Assembly (NCBI GenBank): GCA_001817215.1
Contig: MHHX01000010.1
Span: forward strand, 8,772-43,974
DNA: 35,203 nt
Reading direction: 5' to 3'
From: Candidatus Brennerbacteria bacterium RIFOXYC1_FULL_41_11
GTDB lineage: Bacteria > Patescibacteriota > Minisyncoccia > UBA6257 > Brennerbacteraceae
Below, one piece after another: positions 1 to 6,285 of this stretch. Under the pieces are notes generated by a model, which made no database searches, had not been told where the DNA came from, and worked only from the letters and a program-made list of their open reading frames with translations. The number at the start of each line of letters is the position of its first letter. The stretch's first letter is position 1. Position numbers and translations under genes: made by a program.

Positions 1-1465
1 CACTTCTGGCGCCAAGACCGCCGGCGAGATTCAGGAGAGATTCGCCATGATGATGGAAGAGACGGTGGTCGCTACCAATGTCGTTCTTTATATTCCCGAC
101 CTGCACAATCTTGCCTTGACCGCTCAGAATAATCAGCTTGGAGGATTTGAGGCCCTAGAACCTATTTTAAATGCTTCGGTAATTCCGGTTGTTGGCACAA
201 CTTCGCCAAAGCTTTATCGGCAGATTATCGAACTGAATCCGCGGTTTAAAGATCTCTTTGAGACAGTGAGAGTTGAGGAGCTTTCGCAAGAAGAAGCTTT
301 GAAGCTTTTGGTTTTTGAAAGCGTGATTCTTGAAAAAAAATGGCGAGTGATTATCAGCTATCCGGCCCTCAAAAAGATCGTAGAGTTATCTGCGAGGTTT
401 TTTGCATCAAAACCGCTGTCTCGGGCTTCGACAGACCTTTTGCAAGAAGCATTGGCTGAAGCGCGGCAGCTTGGGAAAGAGGTGTTGATTCCCGAAATGG
501 TGATCGATCTTGTTTCACGGAAAACCAGAGTTCCTATCTCGGTTGCCAAAAACAAGGAAGCAGAAACACTTTTGAATCTTGAGGAAAAAATTCACGAAAA
601 GTTGATCAATCAAGAAGAGGCCGTCAAGCTGGTAGCTTCAGCTATGAGGCAGTATCGAACCGGGCTTGCGAGGGAGAAAAGCCCGATTGCCAGTTTTCTT
701 TTTGTCGGTCCGACCGGTGTCGGCAAAACCGAGCTTTCCAAGGTTTTGGCCGGACTTTATTTTGGTTCGGAAGAAAACATGATTCGGTTTGACATGTCCG
801 AATATCAAACATTGGAATCTGTTTGGAGTTTTATTGGTTCGCCTGACGGTAAGGTTATTGGCAACCTGACGGAAAAAATCAAACAAAACCCCTTTTCCCT
901 GATTCTTTTTGACGAGTTTGAAAAAGCTCACCCCAAAATCACTGAGCTGTTTTTGCCGTTGCTCGACGAAGGAGCAATGACAGATAACCTTGGTGATAAT
1001 ATTGATTTCCGGAATGCGATAATCATCTGCACCTCAAACGCCCAGTCAAATTTCATAAAAGATGAGATTCAAAAGGGCCGGTCGGTGGCGGAATTTTCTG
1101 GTGAGTTGAAAAACAAATTGACCGAAATATTTAAGCCCGAGCTTTTGAATCGTTTTGACAATGTGGTTGCTTTTAGGCAGTTGAGTCAAGAAGAAATAAG
1201 AAAGATTGCCAAACTTAATCTGCAGAAGCTGGCAAAACAAGTTTTGCAATCTCAGCAGATCGAGCTTGAGTTTTCCGAAGAGGTCGTTGATTTTATAGCT
1301 AAAATTGGATTCGACCCGGTTTTCGGAGCCAGGCCATTGCGGGCAGCTATTTCTCAACAAATAAAAGATGCTTTAGCGCGTCAGCTTTTGGAACAAAAAA
1401 TAAACCATGGTGATAAAGTTACAGTGGTTTTGGGGAGAGACGGCAGAGTAGAGTTTAAAAAATAA
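1..1465 (+). CDS. ClpB/ClpC-type AAA+ unfoldase, 5' end cut off by the window
   Basis: The reading frame is open from base 2, so the gene starts upstream; the ATG at 47 is internal. The visible part covers the second half of the first ATPase module (D1) and a complete D2. D2 has Walker A GPTGVGKTE (about 707-733), Walker B LILFDEFEKAH, sensor 1 CTSN, the arginine-finger region LLNRFD and sensor 2 FGARPLRAA, so D2 should hydrolyse ATP. D1 looks degenerate: the usual FIDEIHTL reads YIPDLHNL, and the arginine-finger region ERRFQ reads KDLFE. I see no I/V/L-G-F loop for ClpP docking after sensor 1, so it may act as a ClpB-like disaggregase rather than a protease partner. That function is inferred; the family assignment is firm. 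Confidence 0.9.
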   Translation, partial: TSGAKTAGEIQERFAMMMEETVVATNVVLYIPDLHNLALTAQNNQLGGFEALEPILNASVIPVVGTTSPKLYRQIIELNPRFKDLFETVRVEELSQEEALKLLVFESVILEKKWRVIISYPALKKIVELSARFFASKPLSRASTDLLQEALAEARQLGKEVLIPEMVIDLVSRKTRVPISVAKNKEAETLLNLEEKIHEKLINQEEAVKLVASAMRQYRTGLAREKSPIASFLFVGPTGVGKTELSKVLAGLYFGSEENMIRFDMSEYQTLESVWSFIGSPDGKVIGNLTEKIKQNPFSLILFDEFEKAHPKITELFLPLLDEGAMTDNLGDNIDFRNAIIICTSNAQSNFIKDEIQKGRSVAEFSGELKNKLTEIFKPELLNRFDNVVAFRQLSQEEIRKIAKLNLQKLAKQVLQSQQIELEFSEEVVDFIAKIGFDPVFGARPLRAAISQQIKDALARQLLEQKINHGDKVTVVLGRDGRVEFKK

Positions 1466-1483
1466 AGATTATTTTGAAAAACA

Positions 1484-1516
1484 AAAACCGCAGAGTCTTT
1501 TCGACTCTGCGGTTTT
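1484..1516. terminator. Bidirectional intrinsic terminator, copy 1
   Basis: A 14-bp perfect stem (arms AAAACCGCAGAGTC and GACTCTGCGGTTTT) with a 5-nt loop and T/A-rich flanks on both sides. It lies between the convergent Clp gene and the small lipoprotein gene and can serve both. The 46 bases 1479-1524 recur identically at 1901-1946. Confidence 0.85.
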
Positions 1517-1519
1517 GTT

Positions 1520-1774
1520 TTATTCAAGTATGTGCGGGAGACCGAACACAAGAAATGCTATTCCCCAGAGCATTGCGCCAAAGATGGCATTGCCGCAACA
1601 AATAGTGAGCAGTGGAAGTTGTTCTGCTTCCTGACCGCTTGCGTTGTTCCCGCAAGCGCTGAGTATCAGCGCGAGCAGGATGAATAACAAGATCAAGATG
1701 ACTGGGGCGATCTTGGTCTTGCGTCGCGGGCGCGTTTTCATTAACCCCTTAGGCAATTGATGACCTGTGAACAT
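1520..1774 (-). CDS. Small putative lipoprotein, function unknown
   Basis: An 84-residue protein. A basic N-terminus (KTRPRRKTK) is followed by a hydrophobic helix ending in the lipobox-like sequence LSAC (Cys41), suggesting lipidation by Lgt/LspA or at least membrane anchoring. A second hydrophobic stretch lies near the C-terminus (about residues 57-80). The start at 1774 is chosen because AAAGGAG sits 5 nt upstream. An internal ATG at 1741 also has a purine-rich AAGGGG close by. It has its own promoter at 1823-1850 and a terminator just after the stop. I do not recognise the family. Confidence 0.6.
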   Translation of the reverse strand: MFTGHQLPKGLMKTRPRRKTKIAPVILILLFILLALILSACGNNASGQEAEQLPLLTICCGNAIFGAMLWGIAFLVFGLPHILE

Positions 1775-1822
1775 AGTAACTCCTTTTCTGGTGATTGAAG
1801 GCCCATGGGTAGCAGTGTTTAT

Positions 1823-1850
1823 ACTATATACCGAATTGCCTGTGTGTCAA
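1823..1850 (-). promoter_or_regulatory. Sigma-70-type promoter of the small lipoprotein gene
   Basis: On the minus strand TTGACA (1850-1845), 16-nt spacer, TATAGT (1828-1823). The predicted transcript has a leader of about 40 nt that includes the AAAGGAG ribosome site. Confidence 0.7.
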
Positions 1851-1905
1851 GTATTAAAAATTGCGATTATTCTAATAATTGTGATTTAGAAAAATTGAGC
1901 AAACA

Positions 1906-1938
1906 AAAACCGCAGAGTCTTTTCGACTCTGCGGTTTT
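1906..1938. terminator. Bidirectional intrinsic terminator, copy 2
   Basis: Same stem, loop and flanks as the terminator at 1484-1516; the identity runs over 46 bases (1901-1946). It ends the minus-strand gene at 1953-2237 and insulates it from the next gene. Confidence 0.8.
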
Positions 1939-1952
1939 GTTTTATTTGGCTT

Positions 1953-2237
1953 TCAACCCAGTATATTTACGATGTCTTTGATGACTGGGATGAGAAATAT
2001 CAGTGCCGCGATGATGATGATGATGATAATGATCGACGGCATGATTCTTTCGATTTTCTCGAATAGAGGTGCCGTGTCCCCTTGGTACCTTGGGTGGGCC
2101 TCTCGCCAAAGTTGAAGGTTTTCCCCATACATACCGATCGGTATGCGAAGTTCGGGATGGAGTACCAGCGGCCCGACGATCATCAGGCAACCGAGAATCA
2201 GAACAATCGCTAGTCCCAACAAAAGATCTCTACTCAT
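1953..2237 (-). CDS. Small two-helix membrane protein with an isoleucine tract
   Basis: A 94-residue protein with an N-terminal transmembrane helix (about residues 5-27), a polar middle of about 40 residues (WREAHPRYQ and similar) and a C-terminal helix containing eight consecutive isoleucines. The tract is encoded by a near-perfect trinucleotide repeat (about 2008-2034), so length variants would stay in frame. The start at 2237 has AAAGGAG 6 nt upstream. Promoter at 2345-2372, terminator at 1906-1938. No recognised family. An overlapping frame at 1942-2190 is a shadow. Confidence 0.6.
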   Translation of the reverse strand: MSRDLLLGLAIVLILGCLMIVGPLVLHPELRIPIGMYGENLQLWREAHPRYQGDTAPLFEKIERIMPSIIIIIIIIAALIFLIPVIKDIVNILG

Positions 2238-2344
2238 GGCATTCTCCTTTCTTTGGAAAATTAATGGGTCGGGGAACGTTCTCTACGAATCTTGATAAAA
2301 TTTTACCTTATCCTTAAAGTCCTAGGTAATATTGATGTGTTTAA

Positions 2345-2372
2345 ATTATGCCTTAAAATTCTTCAATGTCAA
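2345..2372 (-). promoter_or_regulatory. Sigma-70-type promoter for the 1953-2237 gene
   Basis: On the minus strand TTGACA (2372-2367), 16-nt spacer, CATAAT (2350-2345). It shares the wording TTGACATT ... GCATAATTTAA with the promoter at 3973-4000, so the two genes may be co-regulated. Confidence 0.65.
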
Positions 2373-2594
2373 GTGGGTGCAACACTTCAATAATGACTCT
2401 GCGTTGGAAGCAAGGAGTTAGATATTTTATCTAGAAGAGCCACGACTACTTTAATCAAATCTTCGGGGTCAAACACTACCTCGACTAACTATCTAGAGAT
2501 ATGATTAGTTTTGTGATTGGCCAGCGGATGAAGAGCAGAAGGTGTTCTAAGGCATTGAAATTAAGACAATGGAGAGTCTAGAATTTTGCAAAAC
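2373..2594. other. Intergenic stretch with no supported gene
   Basis: About 220 bases between the 1953-2237 gene's promoter and the next terminator. No open frame with a start and ribosome site is visible. Two small perfect palindromes containing TATCTA stand out (about 2420-2435 and 2490-2501). A weak plus-strand TTGAAA/TAGAAT pair lies just before the terminator but would drive nothing. Could be a decayed gene or an unrecognised RNA. Confidence 0.4.
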
Positions 2595-2595
2595 A

Positions 2596-2628
2596 AAATC
2601 CGTAGCGTTATTTCAACGCTACGGATTT
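2596..2628. terminator. Bidirectional intrinsic terminator
   Basis: A 14-bp perfect stem (AAATCCGTAGCGTT / AACGCTACGGATTT) with a 5-nt loop ATTTC. A T-run follows on the plus strand and a T-rich stretch on the minus strand. It ends the minus-strand operon 3863-2662. Same design as the terminators at 1484 and 1906, different stem. Confidence 0.85.
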
Positions 2629-2661
2629 GTTTTTTTATTTGGTTTTAGAGCCGGTTATTTA

Positions 2662-2952
2662 TTACGATTGAGGGTGGGCTTTTTCCCATTTCTTGTATTG
2701 AAGCCATCCCCAGAAACCTCCGCCAAGCGGTAGTCCGACGCATATCACCGTATACATCAGGCCGCGGATGCAGGTCAGAATGTTGACGTAAGCGTCCGTT
2801 GCGAAAGTGAACGCTGGGTAGAGACTGGCGTCAGCCGCCGCGGCCAGAAAGGCGAAGACGTCTGGCGCGAGAGAGATACAGCAGGCGAGGACGAGAAAGA
2901 CAACGACCGCAATGAAAATAATGCGGTTCTTGTTTGATTTGTTTTCTTTCAT
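2662..2952 (-). CDS. Small membrane protein, second gene of an operon
   Basis: A 96-residue protein. A basic N-terminus (MKENKSNKNR) precedes a helix at about residues 11-30 with a Cys-Cys pair. An alanine-rich stretch follows, then a second helix (about residues 58-84, ending GGGFWGWLQ) and a charged tail. The ribosome site AAAGGA lies 8-9 nt before the ATG. It starts 17 nt after the stop of the larger gene on the same strand, so the two are probably co-transcribed from the promoter at 3973-4000. Function unknown; the pairing suggests the two products act together in the membrane. Confidence 0.6.
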   Translation of the reverse strand: MKENKSNKNRIIFIAVVVFLVLACCISLAPDVFAFLAAAADASLYPAFTFATDAYVNILTCIRGLMYTVICVGLPLGGGFWGWLQYKKWEKAHPQS

Positions 2953-2969
2953 TGTTTTTTTTCCTTTCT

Positions 2970-3863
2970 TTACGGAGTGGTTGTGTCAAGGGTTTCCGGG
3001 GGCAGAGTTAGGTTGGCTTGGCTGAGCCATTGCCCGATGGCGGCCAGATCTTCTGGATTAAGGGTATTGGGATCGCTCAGATACAAAGAAACTAGGCCGG
3101 AGAACAGGCCTTCGTATTGACCGAGGGGATCGGGGTTTAACCGATCAAGATCCCTGACCGTATAAATCCAAATTCCTTGGCTGCGGAGGACGTAGAATAC
3201 AATTCCTGCTTCATCTCCCGGGATGGTGCCAATCCGCATGTTCGCGCCCGTGGCATAGTAGGGGTCTTCGAAACAATCCCTGTACTCCAAGTTGCCTTGT
3301 GAAAACACCTTGATAGTGCATTTCCAAAGGAAATCAAGACCGGCAAAGAAGTCGTCAGGTTTAGCTCGACTCCGATCGTAATCATTGAAGTGTTTGCCTT
3401 GATCAGTGGGTTTGAATTTTTGCATTTCAAACCCATCACTGCCTATCACGGCAACGCCTCGGAAGAAGATGATCTTTGCTTTTTCGCCACTTTCTGCACC
3501 AGCGCGTGTGGGCGATAAGACGTCGAATACTGGTTGGGCGCTATCCGGGCAGATACGCACCTCTCCTTCTTTAACGCAGGCATTCTTAGGGACTGCGGTA
3601 AGACCACCGCCTTCAGGAATGCATCTTTGCGATCCGTCCGTGAAACAGAAACTGAATGCTAGATACGGCTGCTCATTGACGGTTATTTCGTATTTTCGCA
3701 TCACGCCGAAGAGCTGTTCTTCGAACACCTCATTGAGCACACCTTCTGAGGCCAGGTTGCTGTTGCGCAGCGAGATGATGCCAACTAACAACGCGCACGC
3801 TAAAACGCCCAGAATCACAAGGAAGACGATCCATATATAACCTCTTTCAGTTGGTCGATACAT
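2970..3863 (-). CDS. Membrane-anchored protein with a cysteine-containing outer domain, unknown function
   Basis: A 297-residue protein. One transmembrane helix at about residues 10-31 follows a short positive N-terminus (MYRPTERGY), so the remaining roughly 265 residues should face outward. That part holds about six cysteines (for example FCFTDGSQRC and KCTIKVF...DCFED), which could form disulfides, and ends in a Pro/Thr-rich tail. The start at 3863 is chosen because AAAGGAG lies 6 nt upstream; a longer open frame reaches 3932 without a ribosome site. The promoter at 3973-4000 drives this gene and the next. I do not recognise a domain; the topology is pilin- or signal-anchor-like only in general form. 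Confidence 0.65.
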   Translation of the reverse strand: MYRPTERGYIWIVFLVILGVLACALLVGIISLRNSNLASEGVLNEVFEEQLFGVMRKYEITVNEQPYLAFSFCFTDGSQRCIPEGGGLTAVPKNACVKEGEVRICPDSAQPVFDVLSPTRAGAESGEKAKIIFFRGVAVIGSDGFEMQKFKPTDQGKHFNDYDRSRAKPDDFFAGLDFLWKCTIKVFSQGNLEYRDCFEDPYYATGANMRIGTIPGDEAGIVFYVLRSQGIWIYTVRDLDRLNPDPLGQYEGLFSGLVSLYLSDPNTLNPEDLAAIGQWLSQANLTLPPETLDTTTP

Positions 3864-3972
3864 AACACTCTCCTTTCTTGAAGAAAAATGAGTCCGAGAG
3901 GCACGCCCCTTAGGACTTTGGACAATGAACACTCTTTATTTCTAAAATTTTCTAAGAGCTGATAATGGTTAA

Positions 3973-4000
3973 ATTATGCATCAAAGTTATAAAATGTCAA
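3973..4000 (-). promoter_or_regulatory. Sigma-70-type promoter for the 3863-2662 operon
   Basis: On the minus strand TTGACA (4000-3995), 16-nt spacer, CATAAT (3978-3973). Divergent from the plus-strand promoter at 4013-4041. Between them lies the palindrome TGTCAA-TG-TTGACA (4005-4018), whose right arm is the -35 box of the divergent promoter. Confidence 0.65.
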
Positions 4001-4012
4001 GGCTTGTCAATG

Positions 4013-4041
4013 TTGACAGGCGATTGATTAAGGTGTTTAAT
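4013..4041 (+). promoter_or_regulatory. Promoter for the 4066-4701 gene
   Basis: TTGACA (4013-4018), 17-nt spacer, TTTAAT (4036-4041). The -35 box is perfect, the -10 box weaker. Arranged back-to-back with the promoter at 3973-4000. Confidence 0.55.
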
Positions 4042-4065
4042 TAAATCAATCAAAAGGAGGCACGA

Positions 4066-4701
4066 ATGGAAAGCAAAGATAATCTCAGCGTTGGGAAGAT
4101 GGTTGTGGGGATTATTCTAATCGTCAGCGGTCTATGCATTGGTTTTTTTCTTGTTGCCGTGATCCTTGAGCAATTTCGGAATCACGATATTTTATGGACG
4201 TTATGGGTTGTTCCGATTCTGATTTTCATAAAGTTGTTCAAGCGTCAGCTGACTTGGCTTTTGGAACAGATCGGAAAAATTCCGAGGGCGATCAGGTTTT
4301 TATGGACGGCATTCAACTGGATTCGGCTGGCAGTTTTTGGCCTTACCGCGAAGAAGAGATCGTGGTTTTACTTCTTGACCATTGTGTTGCTGGCTGACCT
4401 TTCGGCAATGGTTTGGTTCGGCTCTTCCTGGGTATCGCAGATATCATTGGAAGAGTCGATCGGCGTTTCCATGACGGATCCAGCGAACGATTCGGTTGTG
4501 CCCTCATCATCCCCAGGGGAAGAAGAATATTCTTGGAATGGACTGTGGTTCATTCTTAGCTTACTGTTTGGGCCGGCGATCTTTGCTGGTTTGGCCCAGC
4601 GAGCTGCGCGCCAGAAAGACGAGGAAGCTGAAAAGAAGAAATCTGGAGGGGCGGAGTCAAAAGATGCGAAAAAAGAAGGCGAAAAGGACGAAAAGAAATA
4701 A
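4066..4701 (+). CDS. Multi-helix membrane protein with a lysine/glutamate-rich tail, unknown function
   Basis: A 211-residue protein. Hydrophobic helices lie at about residues 11-33, 42-56, 100-122 and 155-178, with a basic cytosol-like segment around residues 60-98. The last 30 or so residues are almost all Lys, Glu, Asp, Ala and Ser (for example KDEEAEKKK), a flexible charged tail. AAAGGAGG precedes the ATG by 5 nt and a promoter lies at 4013-4041. The stop codon sits inside the left arm of the terminator. No family recognised. Confidence 0.65.
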   Translation: MESKDNLSVGKMVVGIILIVSGLCIGFFLVAVILEQFRNHDILWTLWVVPILIFIKLFKRQLTWLLEQIGKIPRAIRFLWTAFNWIRLAVFGLTAKKRSWFYFLTIVLLADLSAMVWFGSSWVSQISLEESIGVSMTDPANDSVVPSSSPGEEEYSWNGLWFILSLLFGPAIFAGLAQRAARQKDEEAEKKKSGGAESKDAKKEGEKDEKK

Positions 4702-4741
4702 TAAAAATCACCCGGTTTATAGCCGGGTGATTTTTATTATT
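4697..4741. terminator. Strong intrinsic terminator overlapping the stop codon of the 4066 gene
   Basis: A 19-bp perfect stem (4697-4715 with 4723-4741; GC core ATCACCCGG / CCGGGTGAT) with a 7-nt loop. A/T tracts form the outer part of the stem. Confidence 0.85.
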
Positions 4742-4762
4742 TAAAGGATCGTGATTGTTAAA

Positions 4763-4806
4763 GTCTTTATTTTCAGAAGTTTGAGTCTTATTCTAAAAAT
4801 AAAGAC
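4763..4806. repeat. Conserved-loop hairpin, copy 1
   Basis: Arms 4763-4778 and 4791-4806 pair over 16 bp with one mismatch. The 12-nt loop is GTTTGAGTCTTA, closed by GAA/TTC. The hairpin at 5783-5842 has nearly the same 12-nt loop (GTTTGGATCTTA) and the same closing triplets but an unrelated stem. The two hairpins bracket the NBR1-like gene, and each lies 17-22 bp after a terminator. It is not itself terminator-like, as the GC content is low. Function unknown; it could be an end or recombination structure of a small mobile unit, or an RNA signal. Confidence 0.6.
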
Positions 4807-4889
4807 CCTGATAATAAAATTAGAATACAAGTGAGGAAAAGTGAAATCATGAGTGTAAAATTATGGAAATGTTTAGAGTTTTTTTGGAT

Positions 4890-4918
4890 TTGACACGTTG
4901 AATAATAAGTTGTATGGT
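4890..4918 (+). promoter_or_regulatory. Sigma-70-type promoter for the NBR1-like gene
   Basis: TTGACA (4890-4895), 17-nt spacer, TATGGT (4913-4918). About 15 nt separate the expected transcription start from the ATG, with AAAGGAGG in between. Confidence 0.7.
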
Positions 4919-4939
4919 TAGTTATCGAAAGGAGGTCCC

Positions 4940-5716
4940 ATGACCTTTGGAAAATTACTCAACATTGTTTTTACTTTCCTTGAGGGGATTTTTCGTGGAG
5001 TTGGTATGACAAGCGTTGCGGCTGGAAGTCAAGCCGCACCGCCTACGAATCAGGCTGCCCCCGTGACCGCGACCTTGCCAACCGCGCCAGCGAAATCAGA
5101 TACTCCAGCAGAGACTGACGCGTTAGCGGAACCAAGCAAGAAATCAGGATTAAGCTTCCTCGTCAAGCTTGCCGGCGCGTTCTTCGTGATCGTGGTTCTC
5201 GTGGCCAGTGTCTTTGTCTGGAACGCGCGTCGTGCGCCGGCGTCAGATGAGGCGACACCTTTGATGGGGATAGAGGACTCGATTCCGAATCCAACGCCGA
5301 CGCTGGATCCAGTTTCGCCAGAGACTGAAGAGCCGACTGAGTCCATGACTCCCATGATTTGTGAGAATCGTGGCGCGTTTCTGGCTGACATTAGCGTGCC
5401 AGATAACACAGCATTTTCTACGCCCGGCGAGATTTTCATCAAAACCTGGCGCTTGAAAAACACCGGCACCTGCACCTGGACCACTGGGTATACCATTGTT
5501 TTTCAGGAAGGGGATATCCTTGGCGGTCAGAGCGTGAATCTGTCGCATGACGTGGCGCCCGGCGAGACAATTGAGGTGTCAGTTGAACTTACCGTCCCTG
5601 ATGCCAGTGACACTTATCAAGGTTGGTGGTGTCTGGCAGACGAGGCGGGCATGCGATTTTCTTCAGGAGGCAAAGGGGCTTATTTCTGGGTGAAGATCGT
5701 TGTGGCATTGCCGTAA
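4940..5716 (+). CDS. Membrane-anchored protein with an NBR1-type Ig-like (four-tryptophan) domain
   Basis: A 258-residue protein. An Ala/Pro/Thr-rich N-terminal part (about 25-70) precedes one transmembrane helix (about 73-95). A Pro/Glu/Thr-rich stalk (about 100-138) leads to a C-terminal beta domain (about 145-255). That domain carries the pattern of the NBR1 central domain: KTWRLKNTGTCTW, a central APGET turn, QGWWCL and AYFW. Trp170, Trp180, Trp229/230 and Trp250 match the four-tryptophan signature. In eukaryotes the domain binds partner proteins; bacterial copies sit on surface and regulatory proteins. Here it is most simply an outward-facing binding domain. AAAGGAGG lies 4 nt before the ATG. 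Promoter, terminator and two flanking hairpins make it a self-contained unit. Confidence 0.8.
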   Translation: MTFGKLLNIVFTFLEGIFRGVGMTSVAAGSQAAPPTNQAAPVTATLPTAPAKSDTPAETDALAEPSKKSGLSFLVKLAGAFFVIVVLVASVFVWNARRAPASDEATPLMGIEDSIPNPTPTLDPVSPETEEPTESMTPMICENRGAFLADISVPDNTAFSTPGEIFIKTWRLKNTGTCTWTTGYTIVFQEGDILGGQSVNLSHDVAPGETIEVSVELTVPDASDTYQGWWCLADEAGMRFSSGGKGAYFWVKIVVALP

Positions 5717-5732
5717 AATTTGAATAACAAAC

Positions 5733-5766
5733 CGAAAGCCGCGATTGAAAAAATCGCGGCTTTTCG
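5733..5766. terminator. Intrinsic terminator after the NBR1-like gene
   Basis: GC-rich stem (GCCGCGATT / AATCGCGGC, extended by AAAG/CTTT with one bulge) with a short A-rich loop, then TTTTCG and a T-rich stretch. Confidence 0.75.
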
Positions 5767-5782
5767 TATTTTAAATTAATTT

Positions 5783-5842
5783 ATTGCCAGGAACTGATTT
5801 TTTGAAGTTTGGATCTTATTCAAAAAATCAGTGCCTGGCAAT
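5783..5842. repeat. Conserved-loop hairpin, copy 2
   Basis: Arms 5783-5806 and 5819-5842 pair over 24 bp with one mismatch around the 12-nt loop GTTTGGATCTTA. The loop and its GAA/TTC closing triplets match the hairpin at 4763-4806; the rest of the stem does not. Retained pairing with changed sequence suggests the structure itself is selected. A GTG at 5831 inside the right arm is therefore an unlikely start codon. Confidence 0.65.
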
Positions 5843-5905
5843 TATAAATTCAGACAGTTGTTTTCCATCAGAATTTATTTAGATAGCGTGTTATTATTTT
5901 TTATA

Positions 5906-6157
5906 ATGCTTATTGTTTCTTTTTCAGTCAAACCAACTATAAAAAATAAGAAATCTCGGTTTTTCAGTTTTGAGGTGGCCAAGAAAGAAGATTTGACGCA
6001 AAGTCTTGACTTTTTTCTAAAATCGCGTAAAATAAAACCCAGCTTTATCGAGCTATTTCACGTGAAACTTTCCAAAGAAGGCAGCTTTTTGGATGCTTAT
6101 ATTGCTCAAGCCTTGCTTAAAGCGAAGAAAATCGCTCTAGAGATTAATAAGTTTTAA
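5906..6157 (+). CDS. Small basic protein upstream of rpoB, unknown function
   Basis: An 83-residue protein if started at the ATG at 5906. The frame is open back to a GTG at 5831, but that codon lies in a hairpin arm, so the shorter form is preferred. It is Lys/Phe-rich with two likely helices (around LTQSLDFFLKSRKIK and SFLDAYIAQALLKAKKIAL). A TATAAT at 5902-5907 overlaps the chosen start, so the real start or promoter is uncertain. No ribosome site. Not recognised; its position before rpoB does not prove a link to transcription. Confidence 0.5.
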   Translation: MLIVSFSVKPTIKNKKSRFFSFEVAKKEDLTQSLDFFLKSRKIKPSFIELFHVKLSKEGSFLDAYIAQALLKAKKIALEINKF

Positions 6158-6285
6158 TAAGATTATTCTCGGTGGGATTAACAAATAAATACTGATTTTT
6201 TTTCTATCCTCTTTACTTAAGAGAATTTTTTGTTTTTTGAGTTTTTAGAATTTTAAAAGACGCGATTGCTTCAAGTCGTAAAAAT

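Noticed and set aside
1942-2190. His-rich minus-strand frame overlapping the isoleucine-tract protein
   Set aside because: It is the same trinucleotide repeat read in another frame; the frame at 1953-2237 has the ribosome site and helix pattern.
4763-5842. Classical integron cassette array
   Set aside because: No integrase is seen, neighbouring genes point in different directions and have their own promoters, and the conserved part is the loop rather than the stem base as in attC.
5831-5905. GTG start at 5831 for the gene before rpoB
   Set aside because: The codon lies in the right arm of a 24-bp hairpin and the added N-terminus has no supporting ribosome site.
6209-6232. Terminator or attenuator before rpoB
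   Set aside because: The stem is only 5 bp of mostly A/T pairs; T-rich sequence follows, but the hairpin is too weak to call.
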